Below, piece by piece: positions 6,561 to 14,852 of a stretch of 15,775 nucleotides of DNA. Each line of letters begins with the position of its first letter. Within the stretch, counting starts at the first letter, position 1. The notes beneath the pieces are model-generated. The model did not search any database and was not told the origin of the DNA. It saw only the letters and a list, made by a program, of their open reading frames with translations. The DNA is from Chloroflexia bacterium (GTDB taxonomy: Bacteria > Chloroflexota > Chloroflexia > Thermomicrobiales > CFX8): NCBI GenBank assembly GCA_013696045.1, contig JACCZH010000121.1:1-15775 (forward strand), given 5' to 3'. A program made the position numbers and the translations under genes.

Positions 6561-9500
6561 GCGAAGCCATACGCCGGGTACTTGTGATCGGTTCTGGCCC
6601 AATTGTCATTGGTCAGGCTGCTGAGTTTGACTATGCTGGCACCCAGGCTTGCCGAGCCTTACGGGAGGAAGGTATCGAGACCGTCCTGGTTAATTCCAAC
6701 CCGGCCACGATCATGACTGATGAGAACATCGCTGATGTCGTTTACATTGAGCCTCTGACGGTAGAAGTTATCCGGCGCATCATCATTCGCGAGCGGCCGG
6801 ATGGTTTGCTGCCAACGCTTGGTGGCCAGACCGGGTTAAATCTCGCCGTACAACTGGCCGAAGCCGGAATCCTCGATGAATATGGCGTGAAGCTGCTCGG
6901 CACGTCGTTACGATCAATTCAACGTGCCGAAGACCGTGAGCTGTTCCGGGACATGCTGCAATCGATAAACCAACCGGTTCTGGAGAGCGCGATCGTCCAT
7001 ACCCTGGAAGAGGCTCACGCCTTCGCCAACGAGAACTCGCTGCCGCTCATTGTACGGCCGGCCTACACACTTGGTGGTACCGGAGGCGGCATTGCGACGA
7101 CCCCTCAGGAGCTCGATGAGATCGTGCGCAGTGGCATTCAGGCCAGCCCAATTCGCCAGGTGCTGGTTGAGAGATCGGTGCTGGGTTGGAAAGAGATCGA
7201 GTACGAGGTTATCCGCGACGGCGCCGACAACGTCATAACCGTCTGTAACATGGAAAATCTCGATCCGATGGGAGTCCACACTGGCGACTCTATCGTCGTT
7301 GCGCCGAGCCAGACACTCTCGGACCGCGAGTATCAGATGCTGCGTTCGGCCTCCATCGCAATCATCCGCGAGCTAGGCATTGAGGGCGGCTGCAACGTTC
7401 AGTTGGCGCTTGATCCGTACTCGATGCAGTACTACGTGATCGAAGTGAACCCGCGGGTCAGCCGCTCGTCGGCGCTAGCATCGAAAGCGACCGGGTATCC
7501 GATTGCGCGGGTAGCGGCCAAGATTGCGATCGGTAAACGGCTCGACGAAATTCCAAACGCGGTGACACGCGAGACCACGGCTGCATTTGAACCGGCGCTC
7601 GACTACTGCGTTGTCAAGATTCCGCGCTGGCCATTCGACAAGTTCCGCCGAGCCGACCGCCGGCTCGGAACACAGATGAAGGCAACCGGCGAGGTAATGG
7701 CGATCGACCGGTCATTTCCGGCTGCGCTTCAGAAAGCAGTCCGCGCACTGGAGATCGACGCCAAGGATCTCGGCTGGGAAGATCCGTTGTGGAGCAACCA
7801 AGCGACGCTCTGGCGTGACATAGAAATTGCAACCGATTTGCGGCTCTGGGCGGTGGCGACAGCCCTGCGTAGAGGGGTCTCGGTTGAAGAGATCGCCGAG
7901 CGCAGCTCGATTGATCGCTGGTTTGTGAGCCAGATGTCGTGCATCGTCGCATTCGAAGACATGTTGCAATCACCGGAGCTGCACGACCGGGTGCTCTGGC
8001 AGGCGAAGCGCCTTGGATATTCAGATAAGCGCATCGCGGTGTTACAGGGGGTTGAAGAGACAATCATCCGCGAGCGGCGTTATGCCGCCGGGATGCTGCC
8101 AGTGTTCAAGATGGTTGACACGTGTGCGGCGGAGTTTGAGGCCATTACGCCTTACTACTACAGTTGTTATGACGAAGAAAACGAAGCAGAGCCTCTGGTT
8201 GGCGAGAAGGTCGTTGTCATCGGCTCGGGACCGATCCGTATCGGCCAGGGAATTGAGTTCGATTACTGCAGCGTTCAGGCGGCTCACGCACTGAACGCTG
8301 CAGGCGTCCAGAGCATCCTGATCAATTCCAATCCCGAGACGGTGTCGACCGACTTTGACACGTCCGACCGGTTGTACTTTGAATCGCTCGACGAGGAGTC
8401 GGTGGCCGAAATTCTGCGTCACGAAGGCGTGGGGCGGATGGACCAGGTGCCATTGGTCCTTCAGTTCGGAGGTCAAACAGCGATCAATCTAGCCGAACCG
8501 TTGTTTGAGAGGGGCGCGCCGGTATTGGGCTCGAGCGTGGACACCATCGATCTTGCGGAGGACCGCGAGCGTTTTGAAGCGTTCCTGCAGCGAATCGGCA
8601 TTCCCCAACCTCCGGGTGTCGCGGTAACACGTCTCGACCAGGCGGCGGCGGCCGCGGAGCAGATCGGGTACCCGGTGCTCGTGCGGCCATCTTATGTGCT
8701 GGGCGGACGCGCCATGGAGGTTGTGCATTCGGTCGATCAACTTAACCGGTATCTGCTTGCCTCGACGGATTTCTCAGCGGACCAGCCCATTCTCATCGAC
8801 AGCTACTTCGCCGGCAAGGAGGTTGAGGTCGACGCGATTACTGACGGCACGGATGTGCTGATCCCGGGGATTATGGAGCACATCGAACGCGCCGGAGTGC
8901 ATTCTGGCGACTCCTTCGCCGTCTATCCGGGGGTTAACCTCTATCCCAAGGAAGTTGAGCGGCTGGTCGAATACACGACCCGAATTGCGCTTGAACTGGG
9001 CGCGGTTGGGATGATTAACATTCAGTATGTCATTCACCGTGGCCGAATCTACGTGCTGGAGGTTAATCCACGCTCGAGCCGCACCGTGCCGTTCCTGTCG
9101 AAAGTGACCGGTGTGCCGATGGTAGAGATCGCTACCAAGGCGATGCTTGGGATGTCGATTCGCGATCAAGGCTACGAGCCGGGCTTATGGCCTCGACAGC
9201 CCCTCGTGGCGGTCAAAGCGCCAGTCTTCTCAATGGCGAAGCTCAGAGGCGTTGAAGTGAACCTTGGCCCTGAAATGAAATCGACCGGTGAGGCGATGGG
9301 CATTGACCGTGAGTTTGCGCCGGCGTTCTACAAGTCCCTCATGGCCTCGGGTCTGTCAATGAGTCCCCGGTCGTCTGTGCTGGTGAGTCTGGCCGACCAG
9401 GACAAGGCAGAGGCGATTGAGATGATCGAGACGCTGGTACGTATAGGGTGTGAGGTTTTCGCAACCGAAGGCACAGCAGCGATGATCGAGCGTGAAGGTA

Positions 9501-9784
9501 TGCCGGTGCAGATGGTCACCAAGCGGATCGGCAAGGGCCGGCCGGACGTGATTGATGTCATTCTAGAGGGCACGGTTCAGGCGGTTATCAATACCCCGGG
9601 CATGTCAGAAAAGGAAGTGCTAGACGGGTTTCAGATTCGACGGGCCGCGGTCGAAAAAGGCATCTCGTGCATCACGTCGATAGACACGGCGCGGGCCGTG
9701 GTGCAAGCCATGAGCCTGGCGAGCGGCGCGTATACCGTTCAGCCGCTGCCGCTCTATCGTAAGCGGGTCTCGGTCGGATACTGA
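6557..9784 (+). CDS. carB: Carbamoyl-phosphate synthase large subunit
   Basis: CarB uses two ATP, bicarbonate and ammonia from CarA to make carbamoyl phosphate in the cytosol. It has 1075 residues, normal for the family (E. coli 1073). Domain order is the first ATP-grasp half (about 1-400; VLVIGSGPIVIGQAAEFDYAG near the N-terminus, PTLGGQTGLNLA), an oligomerisation region (about 400-550), the second ATP-grasp half (from about 550, GSGPIRIGQGIEFDY, with the characteristic SILINSNPETVSTD), and a C-terminal MGS-like allosteric domain from about residue 940 (SVLVSLADQDK to INTP). The last domain normally binds UMP or IMP and ornithine, so product feedback is likely. The start is GTG at 6557, overlapping the carA stop as GTGA; the N-terminal motif begins within ten residues of it. 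No internal break is seen. Confidence 0.97.
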   Translation: MSEAIRRVLVIGSGPIVIGQAAEFDYAGTQACRALREEGIETVLVNSNPATIMTDENIADVVYIEPLTVEVIRRIIIRERPDGLLPTLGGQTGLNLAVQLAEAGILDEYGVKLLGTSLRSIQRAEDRELFRDMLQSINQPVLESAIVHTLEEAHAFANENSLPLIVRPAYTLGGTGGGIATTPQELDEIVRSGIQASPIRQVLVERSVLGWKEIEYEVIRDGADNVITVCNMENLDPMGVHTGDSIVVAPSQTLSDREYQMLRSASIAIIRELGIEGGCNVQLALDPYSMQYYVIEVNPRVSRSSALASKATGYPIARVAAKIAIGKRLDEIPNAVTRETTAAFEPALDYCVVKIPRWPFDKFRRADRRLGTQMKATGEVMAIDRSFPAALQKAVRALEIDAKDLGWEDPLWSNQATLWRDIEIATDLRLWAVATALRRGVSVEEIAERSSIDRWFVSQMSCIVAFEDMLQSPELHDRVLWQAKRLGYSDKRIAVLQGVEETIIRERRYAAGMLPVFKMVDTCAAEFEAITPYYYSCYDEENEAEPLVGEKVVVIGSGPIRIGQGIEFDYCSVQAAHALNAAGVQSILINSNPETVSTDFDTSDRLYFESLDEESVAEILRHEGVGRMDQVPLVLQFGGQTAINLAEPLFERGAPVLGSSVDTIDLAEDRERFEAFLQRIGIPQPPGVAVTRLDQAAAAAEQIGYPVLVRPSYVLGGRAMEVVHSVDQLNRYLLASTDFSADQPILIDSYFAGKEVEVDAITDGTDVLIPGIMEHIERAGVHSGDSFAVYPGVNLYPKEVERLVEYTTRIALELGAVGMINIQYVIHRGRIYVLEVNPRSSRTVPFLSKVTGVPMVEIATKAMLGMSIRDQGYEPGLWPRQPLVAVKAPVFSMAKLRGVEVNLGPEMKSTGEAMGIDREFAPAFYKSLMASGLSMSPRSSVLVSLADQDKAEAIEMIETLVRIGCEVFATEGTAAMIEREGMPVQMVTKRIGKGRPDVIDVILEGTVQAVINTPGMSEKEVLDGFQIRRAAVEKGISCITSIDTARAVVQAMSLASGAYTVQPLPLYRKRVSVGY

Positions 9785-9798
9785 CACAGGGAGGCCAA

Positions 9799-10398
9799 AT
9801 GCCACAAGAGACATTCATCGAGCTTCTGCGTGAAGTTGGCGCTCTCAAGCAGGGCCACTTCTTGCTGTCGTCAGGCAGGCACAGCGATCAATACGTTGAA
9901 AAGTTTGACTTGCTTCGCCAGCCACAGGCGACCGAAGAGGCGTGCCGCCAACTCATTGAACTACTGGGACCTCTAGCGGATGTTGAACTGGTGGTAGGTC
10001 CAACGACTGGCGGGATTCTTCTGGCGTTCGAGATGGGACGGCAGCAGGGGTTGCCGGCCGCGTACTCGGAACGTGCGGAATCAGGCTCAAATGCGCGCGT
10101 CATCAAGCGTGGGACCGTTATCCGTCCGGGAACATCGGTGCTGGTCGTTGATGACATTCTCACTACAGGTGGGTCTGTGTGGGCTACTCTCGCTTCGCTA
10201 GAAGTACATGACGTGGATGTGCGCGCGGTTGCAATGCTTGTTGACCGGACCGCCGGCCAGATTGACTTCGGGCCGCCGCTTGTGAGTCTGGCGAGTTTTG
10301 CCATCGAGTCCTGGCCGGCGGACCAATGTCCACTTTGCGCGGAGGGCGTACCGTTGGTGAAACCGGGGACGACAGACCTTGCGCCTTCCGTCACTTAG
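9799..10398 (+). CDS. pyrE: Orotate phosphoribosyltransferase
   Basis: PyrE transfers ribose-5-phosphate from PRPP to orotate, giving OMP, the fifth step of UMP synthesis. The 199-residue protein shows LLSSGRHSDQYVEKF (22-36), VVGPTTGGILLAFEMGR (65-81) and the PRPP-binding loop VLVVDDILTTGGS (114-126, with the paired Asp). The C-terminus carries WPADQCPLCAEGVPLVKPG, with a Cys pair C177/C180 that I recall from PyrE of some thermophilic and Chloroflexota lineages; whether it binds metal is unknown. The start ATG has GGGAGG 5-6 bases upstream, and the gene begins 14 bases after carB, so it is the last gene of the operon. Its TAG overlaps the stop of the convergent small gene by 4 bases; no terminator hairpin is visible there. 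Confidence 0.95.
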   Translation: MPQETFIELLREVGALKQGHFLLSSGRHSDQYVEKFDLLRQPQATEEACRQLIELLGPLADVELVVGPTTGGILLAFEMGRQQGLPAAYSERAESGSNARVIKRGTVIRPGTSVLVVDDILTTGGSVWATLASLEVHDVDVRAVAMLVDRTAGQIDFGPPLVSLASFAIESWPADQCPLCAEGVPLVKPGTTDLAPSVT

Positions 10399-10631
10399 GC
10401 CATGCGCTCTCCGGCAGCCGGGTGCTCGTCCAGGCTGGCGCGTAACTCGCGCAGCTGGCGTTGGAGTGTGCTGATCTCATCAAGCCTGCGTTCGAACTGA
10501 TCCAGGGTGTCCGGACGGGGATCGTTTATGTACTCGTCACGAATCTCGAGCAGCATCTGGGCCAGTCGGCTGATAGTGCGCACGAGATGCATCGGGTCAT
10601 GTTCCCCGGTGGGAAGGTTGTAACCGCTCAT
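10395..10631 (-). CDS. Small hypothetical coiled-coil protein downstream of ligA
   Basis: I do not recognise a family. The 78-residue product is hydrophilic and mostly helical by sequence, with no signal peptide, membrane segment or cysteine. Residues 43-69 show a nearly perfect heptad pattern of L43, F46, L50, I53, L56, L60, L63, L67, so it probably forms a coiled coil and may dimerise or bind a partner. An excellent ribosome binding site (AAGGAG, 7 bases before ATG 10629-10631) supports expression. It lies 51 bases after the ligA stop on the same strand and is probably in the ligA transcript. Its TAA overlaps the pyrE stop tail to tail. The good start site and the fit in the gap between genes make it more likely real than a random frame. 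Confidence 0.7.
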   Translation of the reverse strand: MSGYNLPTGEHDPMHLVRTISRLAQMLLEIRDEYINDPRPDTLDQFERRLDEISTLQRQLRELRASLDEHPAAGERMA

Positions 10632-10682
10632 GCTGTCGCTCCTTCGGTTGGTCGCCCGAGGCGATGACCCTGTGCCAGTCGG

Positions 10683-12710
10683 CTAGTCGGTGTCCATCTT
10701 CATTCTGCGCAGAAATTCTTGCTCGTCAATAGTCTCAACTCCATAGTCGCGTGCTTTATCCGCCTTGCTGCCCGCGTCGTCTCCTACAATGACCAGGTCG
10801 GTCTTGCGAGAGACCGAAGACGATGTTCGCGCTCCGGCTTTTTTCAACAACCCTTCCGCGTCCCCTCGCGACAAGGTTTCCAGCCGGCCGGTGAGCACGA
10901 CCGTCAGGCCGGTCCACTCGGTCGGAGTTGTGCTTTGCCTCTCCGACTCGTCGATTTCCGTCCTTAAGCCGAGCTGTTTGAGATCGTTGAGCAATAACTG
11001 GTTGCGTTCTTCAGCGTTCCAATCGCTCAACGACTGCGCGATCACCTTGCCAACACCCGGGACTGCGGCGATCTCGTCTTGCGTCGCCTTCGCAATAGCG
11101 TCGGTTGATCCGAAATGCGCGGCGATCAGATCGGCTGTTTGCTGACCAACATGCCGGATACCCAAACCAAATAGCAACCGCGCTAGGGGGCGCTGCTTGC
11201 TGTTCTCAATTGAGCGCTTGAGGTTTTCGACACTCTTCTCGCCGAGGCCCTCCATCTCCACAATCGGCTCCCAGTTGAGACGATAGATATCGGCAAATGA
11301 ACGGATAAGCCCATCGTCAACGAAACGCCGCGCCAGCTTCGTGCCCAAGCCTTCGATATCCATGGCGCCACGGGATACGAAGTGGCTAATTTGCTCGCGT
11401 AGCTGAGCCGGGCAGGACGCGTTGACGCAGTATGACAATGCCTCTCCCTCTACGCGCTCGACCGTTGAGCCGCATACCGGGCAGTGCTCCGGCCAGATGA
11501 AGTCGTGCTCGTCGCCGGTTCGGTTCTCTTCGACGACCGAGACGATCTTCGGGATAACGTCGCCGGCGCGCTCGACGACGACGGTGTCTCCGATCTTGAC
11601 TGCCAGACGACGAATCTCATCCTGGTTGTGCAACGTGGCCCGGCGGATGGTGACGCCGCCGATCTCGACTGGCTTCAGATGGGCAAGCGGGTTCAGGCTT
11701 CCGGTGCGGCCGACGTTGATCTCGATGTCTTCGATAACCGTGACGCCCTGGCTCGCAGGAAATTTGAACGCGGTTGCCCAGCGTGGCTCGCGCGCAACCG
11801 TCCCGATCTCGGGGTAGAGGCGGGTGTCGTTGACTTTAATGACCACGCCGTCGATCTCATAGTCAAGATCAGCCCGCCACTCGAGCCAGGCTTCACACGC
11901 TGCCCAGAGCTCGTCAGCGTCGCTATACACGCCCGTGTCCGGTGGGGTTGGCACTCCGAGAGCGCGTATCAACGCCAGCGTGTCAGAATGCTTGAACGGT
12001 ATCTGGCCGACTACCATTCCGATTCCGTAGGCAAAGATCCGCAGCGGGCGCTCGGCGGTGATACGGGCATCGAGTTGCCGAAGCGCTCCGGATGCTGCGT
12101 TGCGCGGGTTGGCGAATCGGGGTAGCGCTGCCTCTTCGCGCGCCTCGTTCATCAGATCGAACTCGCTACGCCGCATGTAAACCTCGCCGCGCACTTCGAG
12201 AACCTCTGGAATCGGTCCGTTGGGTGAGGTAAGTGTGCGCGGCAGATCGCGGATGGTACGCATGTTTGCGGTAACGTTTTCGCCGACCATACCATCGCCA
12301 CGCGTCGCGCCTCTGTCAAAGACACCGTTGCGATAGACGAGGCTTGCGGCGACGCCGTCGATCTTGGGCTCGACCGTAAACTCCAGCTCGTCCCGGCCCG
12401 CAAAGCGCCGGACGCGGGCAATCCACTCGTTAAGTCCCTCGCGGCTGAAAACGTTGCTGAGCGAGAGCATCGGCGCCTCATGACGGACCTGCTCAAACGC
12501 TTCGCTTGGCGCGGCGCCCACAGTTTGGGTAGGAGAATCCGCAGTGATGAAGTCAGGGTTCTCATCTTCGAGCCGTTTCAGCTCATGGAAGAGTCGATCC
12601 CATTCAGCGTCGGGGATCGTTGGCTGCTGAAGCACATGATATTCATGGTTGTAACGGTTGATGAGTTCGCGTAGCTCGTGAATCCGTGATTGGACGTCGG
12701 TGTCGACCAC
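10683..12710 (-). CDS. ligA: NAD-dependent DNA ligase
   Basis: LigA seals nicks in DNA using NAD+, joining Okazaki fragments and finishing excision repair. The 675-residue protein is full length (E. coli 671). In order: the Ia domain binding NMN (about 1-65, with the motif RELINRYNHEYHVL and PDAEWDRLFHEL), the nucleotidyltransferase core with catalytic K116 in EPKIDG (114-119) and RGATRGDGMVGENVT (133-147), the OB fold including ATAFKFPA (312-319) and NVGRTG (332-337), a four-Cys zinc finger (C410, C413, C428, C433), helix-hairpin-helix repeats (about 450-565, including VPGVGKVIAQSL), and a C-terminal BRCT domain (about 598-675). The start is GTG at 12708-12710, which gives the usual family N-terminus; the ribosome binding site is weak. 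It is transcribed divergently from the exonuclease-Cho gene and followed by the small coiled-coil gene. Confidence 0.97.
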   Translation of the reverse strand: MVDTDVQSRIHELRELINRYNHEYHVLQQPTIPDAEWDRLFHELKRLEDENPDFITADSPTQTVGAAPSEAFEQVRHEAPMLSLSNVFSREGLNEWIARVRRFAGRDELEFTVEPKIDGVAASLVYRNGVFDRGATRGDGMVGENVTANMRTIRDLPRTLTSPNGPIPEVLEVRGEVYMRRSEFDLMNEAREEAALPRFANPRNAASGALRQLDARITAERPLRIFAYGIGMVVGQIPFKHSDTLALIRALGVPTPPDTGVYSDADELWAACEAWLEWRADLDYEIDGVVIKVNDTRLYPEIGTVAREPRWATAFKFPASQGVTVIEDIEINVGRTGSLNPLAHLKPVEIGGVTIRRATLHNQDEIRRLAVKIGDTVVVERAGDVIPKIVSVVEENRTGDEHDFIWPEHCPVCGSTVERVEGEALSYCVNASCPAQLREQISHFVSRGAMDIEGLGTKLARRFVDDGLIRSFADIYRLNWEPIVEMEGLGEKSVENLKRSIENSKQRPLARLLFGLGIRHVGQQTADLIAAHFGSTDAIAKATQDEIAAVPGVGKVIAQSLSDWNAEERNQLLLNDLKQLGLRTEIDESERQSTTPTEWTGLTVVLTGRLETLSRGDAEGLLKKAGARTSSSVSRKTDLVIVGDDAGSKADKARDYGVETIDEQEFLRRMKMDTD

Positions 12711-12756
12711 GTTTATACGCCTGTTCCGCGGAGCAGCTGACGGTAAATCGTAGGGC

Positions 12757-12767
12757 AGTATAGCATA
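12757..12767 (-). promoter_or_regulatory. Predicted extended -10 promoter of ligA
   Basis: On the minus strand the sequence TGCTATACT contains an extended -10 (TGn) followed by TATACT, five of six bases of the consensus. No good -35 is seen at the expected distance, which is normal for extended -10 promoters. The start of transcription would fall about 40 bases before the ligA GTG. The same AT-richer intergenic stretch must also contain the start for the divergent gene, but I found no convincing plus-strand promoter in it. Confidence 0.4.
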
Positions 12768-12840
12768 GGATGTCCGTACACTTGTTCTGATTTAATATGG
12801 TGAGACCGTTGACGATGGGTCACGGGTTGATGGGAGATAC

Positions 12841-14811
12841 TTGAACGGGACTGTCGCTGGAATGACCAGCTCGCACCGCTACGAACACTTGCTAGAGCGC
12901 GCCGTGGCTTGCATCGACAAGCACGGGGGCAAGCTCGATGATGCCCGCCTGGTGGGACATGTGTTTGGTGTGGGTGGTTCTGAAAAATTGTGGGCGCCAC
13001 TGCTACACACAATTCTGGCAACTGATCCTCGTGTCTCCCGGCTGCCAAACGGATGGTGGACTACGGTCCGCCTGGAGCCGTCCGGGAGTTTTCCGAGTGA
13101 GTATGTTGTGGTGGATGTCGAGACCACGGGACTGAAGCCGAGACAACATCGCGTGATTGACGTGGCGCTTATTCGAATCAGTGCCGGAGCCGATCCTCTC
13201 GTCTGGACGAGCCTTGTCGATCCGGGCCGCCGTGTTCCGGAATACATTCGAAAGCTCACCGGCATCGATGACGCGATGGTGGGTTCGGCTCCGGAATTTC
13301 GCTCGCTGGGCGCAACCATTCAGCAGATCGTTGGGGGGCATCCGATCGTTGGTCACAACGTCGAATTCGACCTGGGATTTTTGAATGCCGAGTTCGCGCG
13401 TTGTGGGCTTCCCCGGCTGGTGAACACCGCCTTAGATACTTTGCCGTTAGCCGATGAGCTACTACCGGGCGCGCGCAGGCTTGGTTTGCAGGATGTCGTG
13501 CGCGAACTCGGTTTGCCTTCACAGCGCGCGCACAGAGCACTTGCCGACGCCGAGATGACCCTGGCCGTGTATCAGTCTCTGCTTGTAAAGGCCGTCGAAC
13601 GCGGATGGGAGACTATCGAGGACCTGTTGCAGGTGACCACCGGCGCCCGGCGACGAAGATCGGCCGGTCGGCTGGTTGGTCGTGGACGAAGCCTGTTAGA
13701 CGCCAGTCACCTGACTGCGATTCCACACGCTCCGGGCGTCTACATCATGCGCGACGCTAACGATCGAGTTATTTATGTGGGCAAAGCCAAGGATCTCCGC
13801 AAGCGTGTCGGATCATATTACTCACAACCGCTCGGCTACACCCGTAAGATGGATGGGTTGTTAGAATCGCTGGCGGGCATTGACACGACCGTGGTCGGCA
13901 CCGAGCTTGAAGCGCTGATGCTCGAATCACAGCTTATCCGGCGCTACCGGCCAAGATTCAACACCGTGCAACGAAACGCGGAGCAATATGCGTATATCAA
14001 GGTCGATGTTGCCAATCTCTGGCCGACGGTCACGATGGCCAAGGATCGGCGCGACGATGGAGCGCGCTATTACGGGCCGTTTCGCTCTAGCAGGAGAGCG
14101 CGGGACGCGGTCCAGCTGATCAACGACACCTTGCCTATCCGAACGTGCAAGCGTTCCTTCAAAGATAAGCGATCGCTCGGCTCGCCATGTATCGAGCTGA
14201 GTTTAAAACGCTGTTGCGGTCCGTGTGTGGGGGTGGCCGACTCCGAGGAGTATCGTGGACACATCAATCTGGTGCTGAAGTTCCTTGACGGCGACGAGGA
14301 TGCGCTGCTGCCGCTGCTCCACGCACGGCTCGAAGGCACTGTTGCATCGTTGGACTTCGAGAAGGCAGCCCAACTTCGTGACCAGATATTGAAGGTGACG
14401 AATCTCGTTCTCGAACAGGCCCGCATTAACCAGGCGGCATCCTTCGGGCACGCGATCCTGGTTCTCCCTGGACCGGAGCCACCGGCTCGCGAAATCATGT
14501 ATCTGGTGCATGGTCGCCGCTGGGCTCAATTCACAGTCGATGATTCCCGCTCGGTATCTGACCTCTGCGTCGCACTTGACACGAGCCGGTCACGGGCTGA
14601 GCGAACGCTTGAGGCGCGCTACCCTGACCACCATTCGATCGACGAGACGGCGCTTCTGGCACGCTGGATTCAACGCTCACCAGCCCATCATGCATTGATA
14701 CCATGGGAACACGGTTCCGCGGTCGAGGAGATTGTCAAATGCGCGTTACAGGTTGATCTTTCGATCCCGTTTGGAGTCGAACCGGTTCTCGATGGTCCGG
14801 ATGATGCGTAG
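12841..14811 (+). CDS. DEDDh exonuclease fused to Cho/UvrC-type GIY-YIG nuclease
   Basis: A 656-residue DNA repair nuclease of three parts. Residues about 14-78 form a small helical region ending in NGWWTTVRL that looks like a winged helix but matches no family I can name. Residues about 88-250 are a DnaQ-like 3'-5' exonuclease with the complete set D92/E94 (VVVDVETTG), D177 (HNVEFDLGF) and H231-x4-D236. Residues about 290-520 are a UvrC N-terminal-like module: GIY-YIG motif APGVYIMRD (297-305) and VIYVGKAKDLRKR (310-322), catalytic E362, a UvrC-type cluster motif C436, C450, C458, C462, and a UvrB-binding UVR motif around FEKAAQLRDQI (506-516). The RNase H-like and HhH parts of UvrC are absent, as in Cho. 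Similar exonuclease-Cho fusions occur in actinobacteria. Start: TTG 12841 has GGAG 4 bases upstream; ATG 12862 is the alternative. The glycosylase gene follows after 41 bases. Confidence 0.9.
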   Translation: MNGTVAGMTSSHRYEHLLERAVACIDKHGGKLDDARLVGHVFGVGGSEKLWAPLLHTILATDPRVSRLPNGWWTTVRLEPSGSFPSEYVVVDVETTGLKPRQHRVIDVALIRISAGADPLVWTSLVDPGRRVPEYIRKLTGIDDAMVGSAPEFRSLGATIQQIVGGHPIVGHNVEFDLGFLNAEFARCGLPRLVNTALDTLPLADELLPGARRLGLQDVVRELGLPSQRAHRALADAEMTLAVYQSLLVKAVERGWETIEDLLQVTTGARRRRSAGRLVGRGRSLLDASHLTAIPHAPGVYIMRDANDRVIYVGKAKDLRKRVGSYYSQPLGYTRKMDGLLESLAGIDTTVVGTELEALMLESQLIRRYRPRFNTVQRNAEQYAYIKVDVANLWPTVTMAKDRRDDGARYYGPFRSSRRARDAVQLINDTLPIRTCKRSFKDKRSLGSPCIELSLKRCCGPCVGVADSEEYRGHINLVLKFLDGDEDALLPLLHARLEGTVASLDFEKAAQLRDQILKVTNLVLEQARINQAASFGHAILVLPGPEPPAREIMYLVHGRRWAQFTVDDSRSVSDLCVALDTSRSRAERTLEARYPDHHSIDETALLARWIQRSPAHHALIPWEHGSAVEEIVKCALQVDLSIPFGVEPVLDGPDDA

Positions 14812-14852
14812 AATCAACGCCGGCTTAGCGGCGCAAGACAGGAGGCTGAATC

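Noticed and set aside
11484..12125. A 213-codon plus-strand open frame inside ligA
   Set aside because: It is antisense to a region of ligA with clear domain motifs, its translation shows no family, and long antisense frames are common in GC-rich genes. Other long antisense frames over carB, pyrC and carA were dropped for the same reason.
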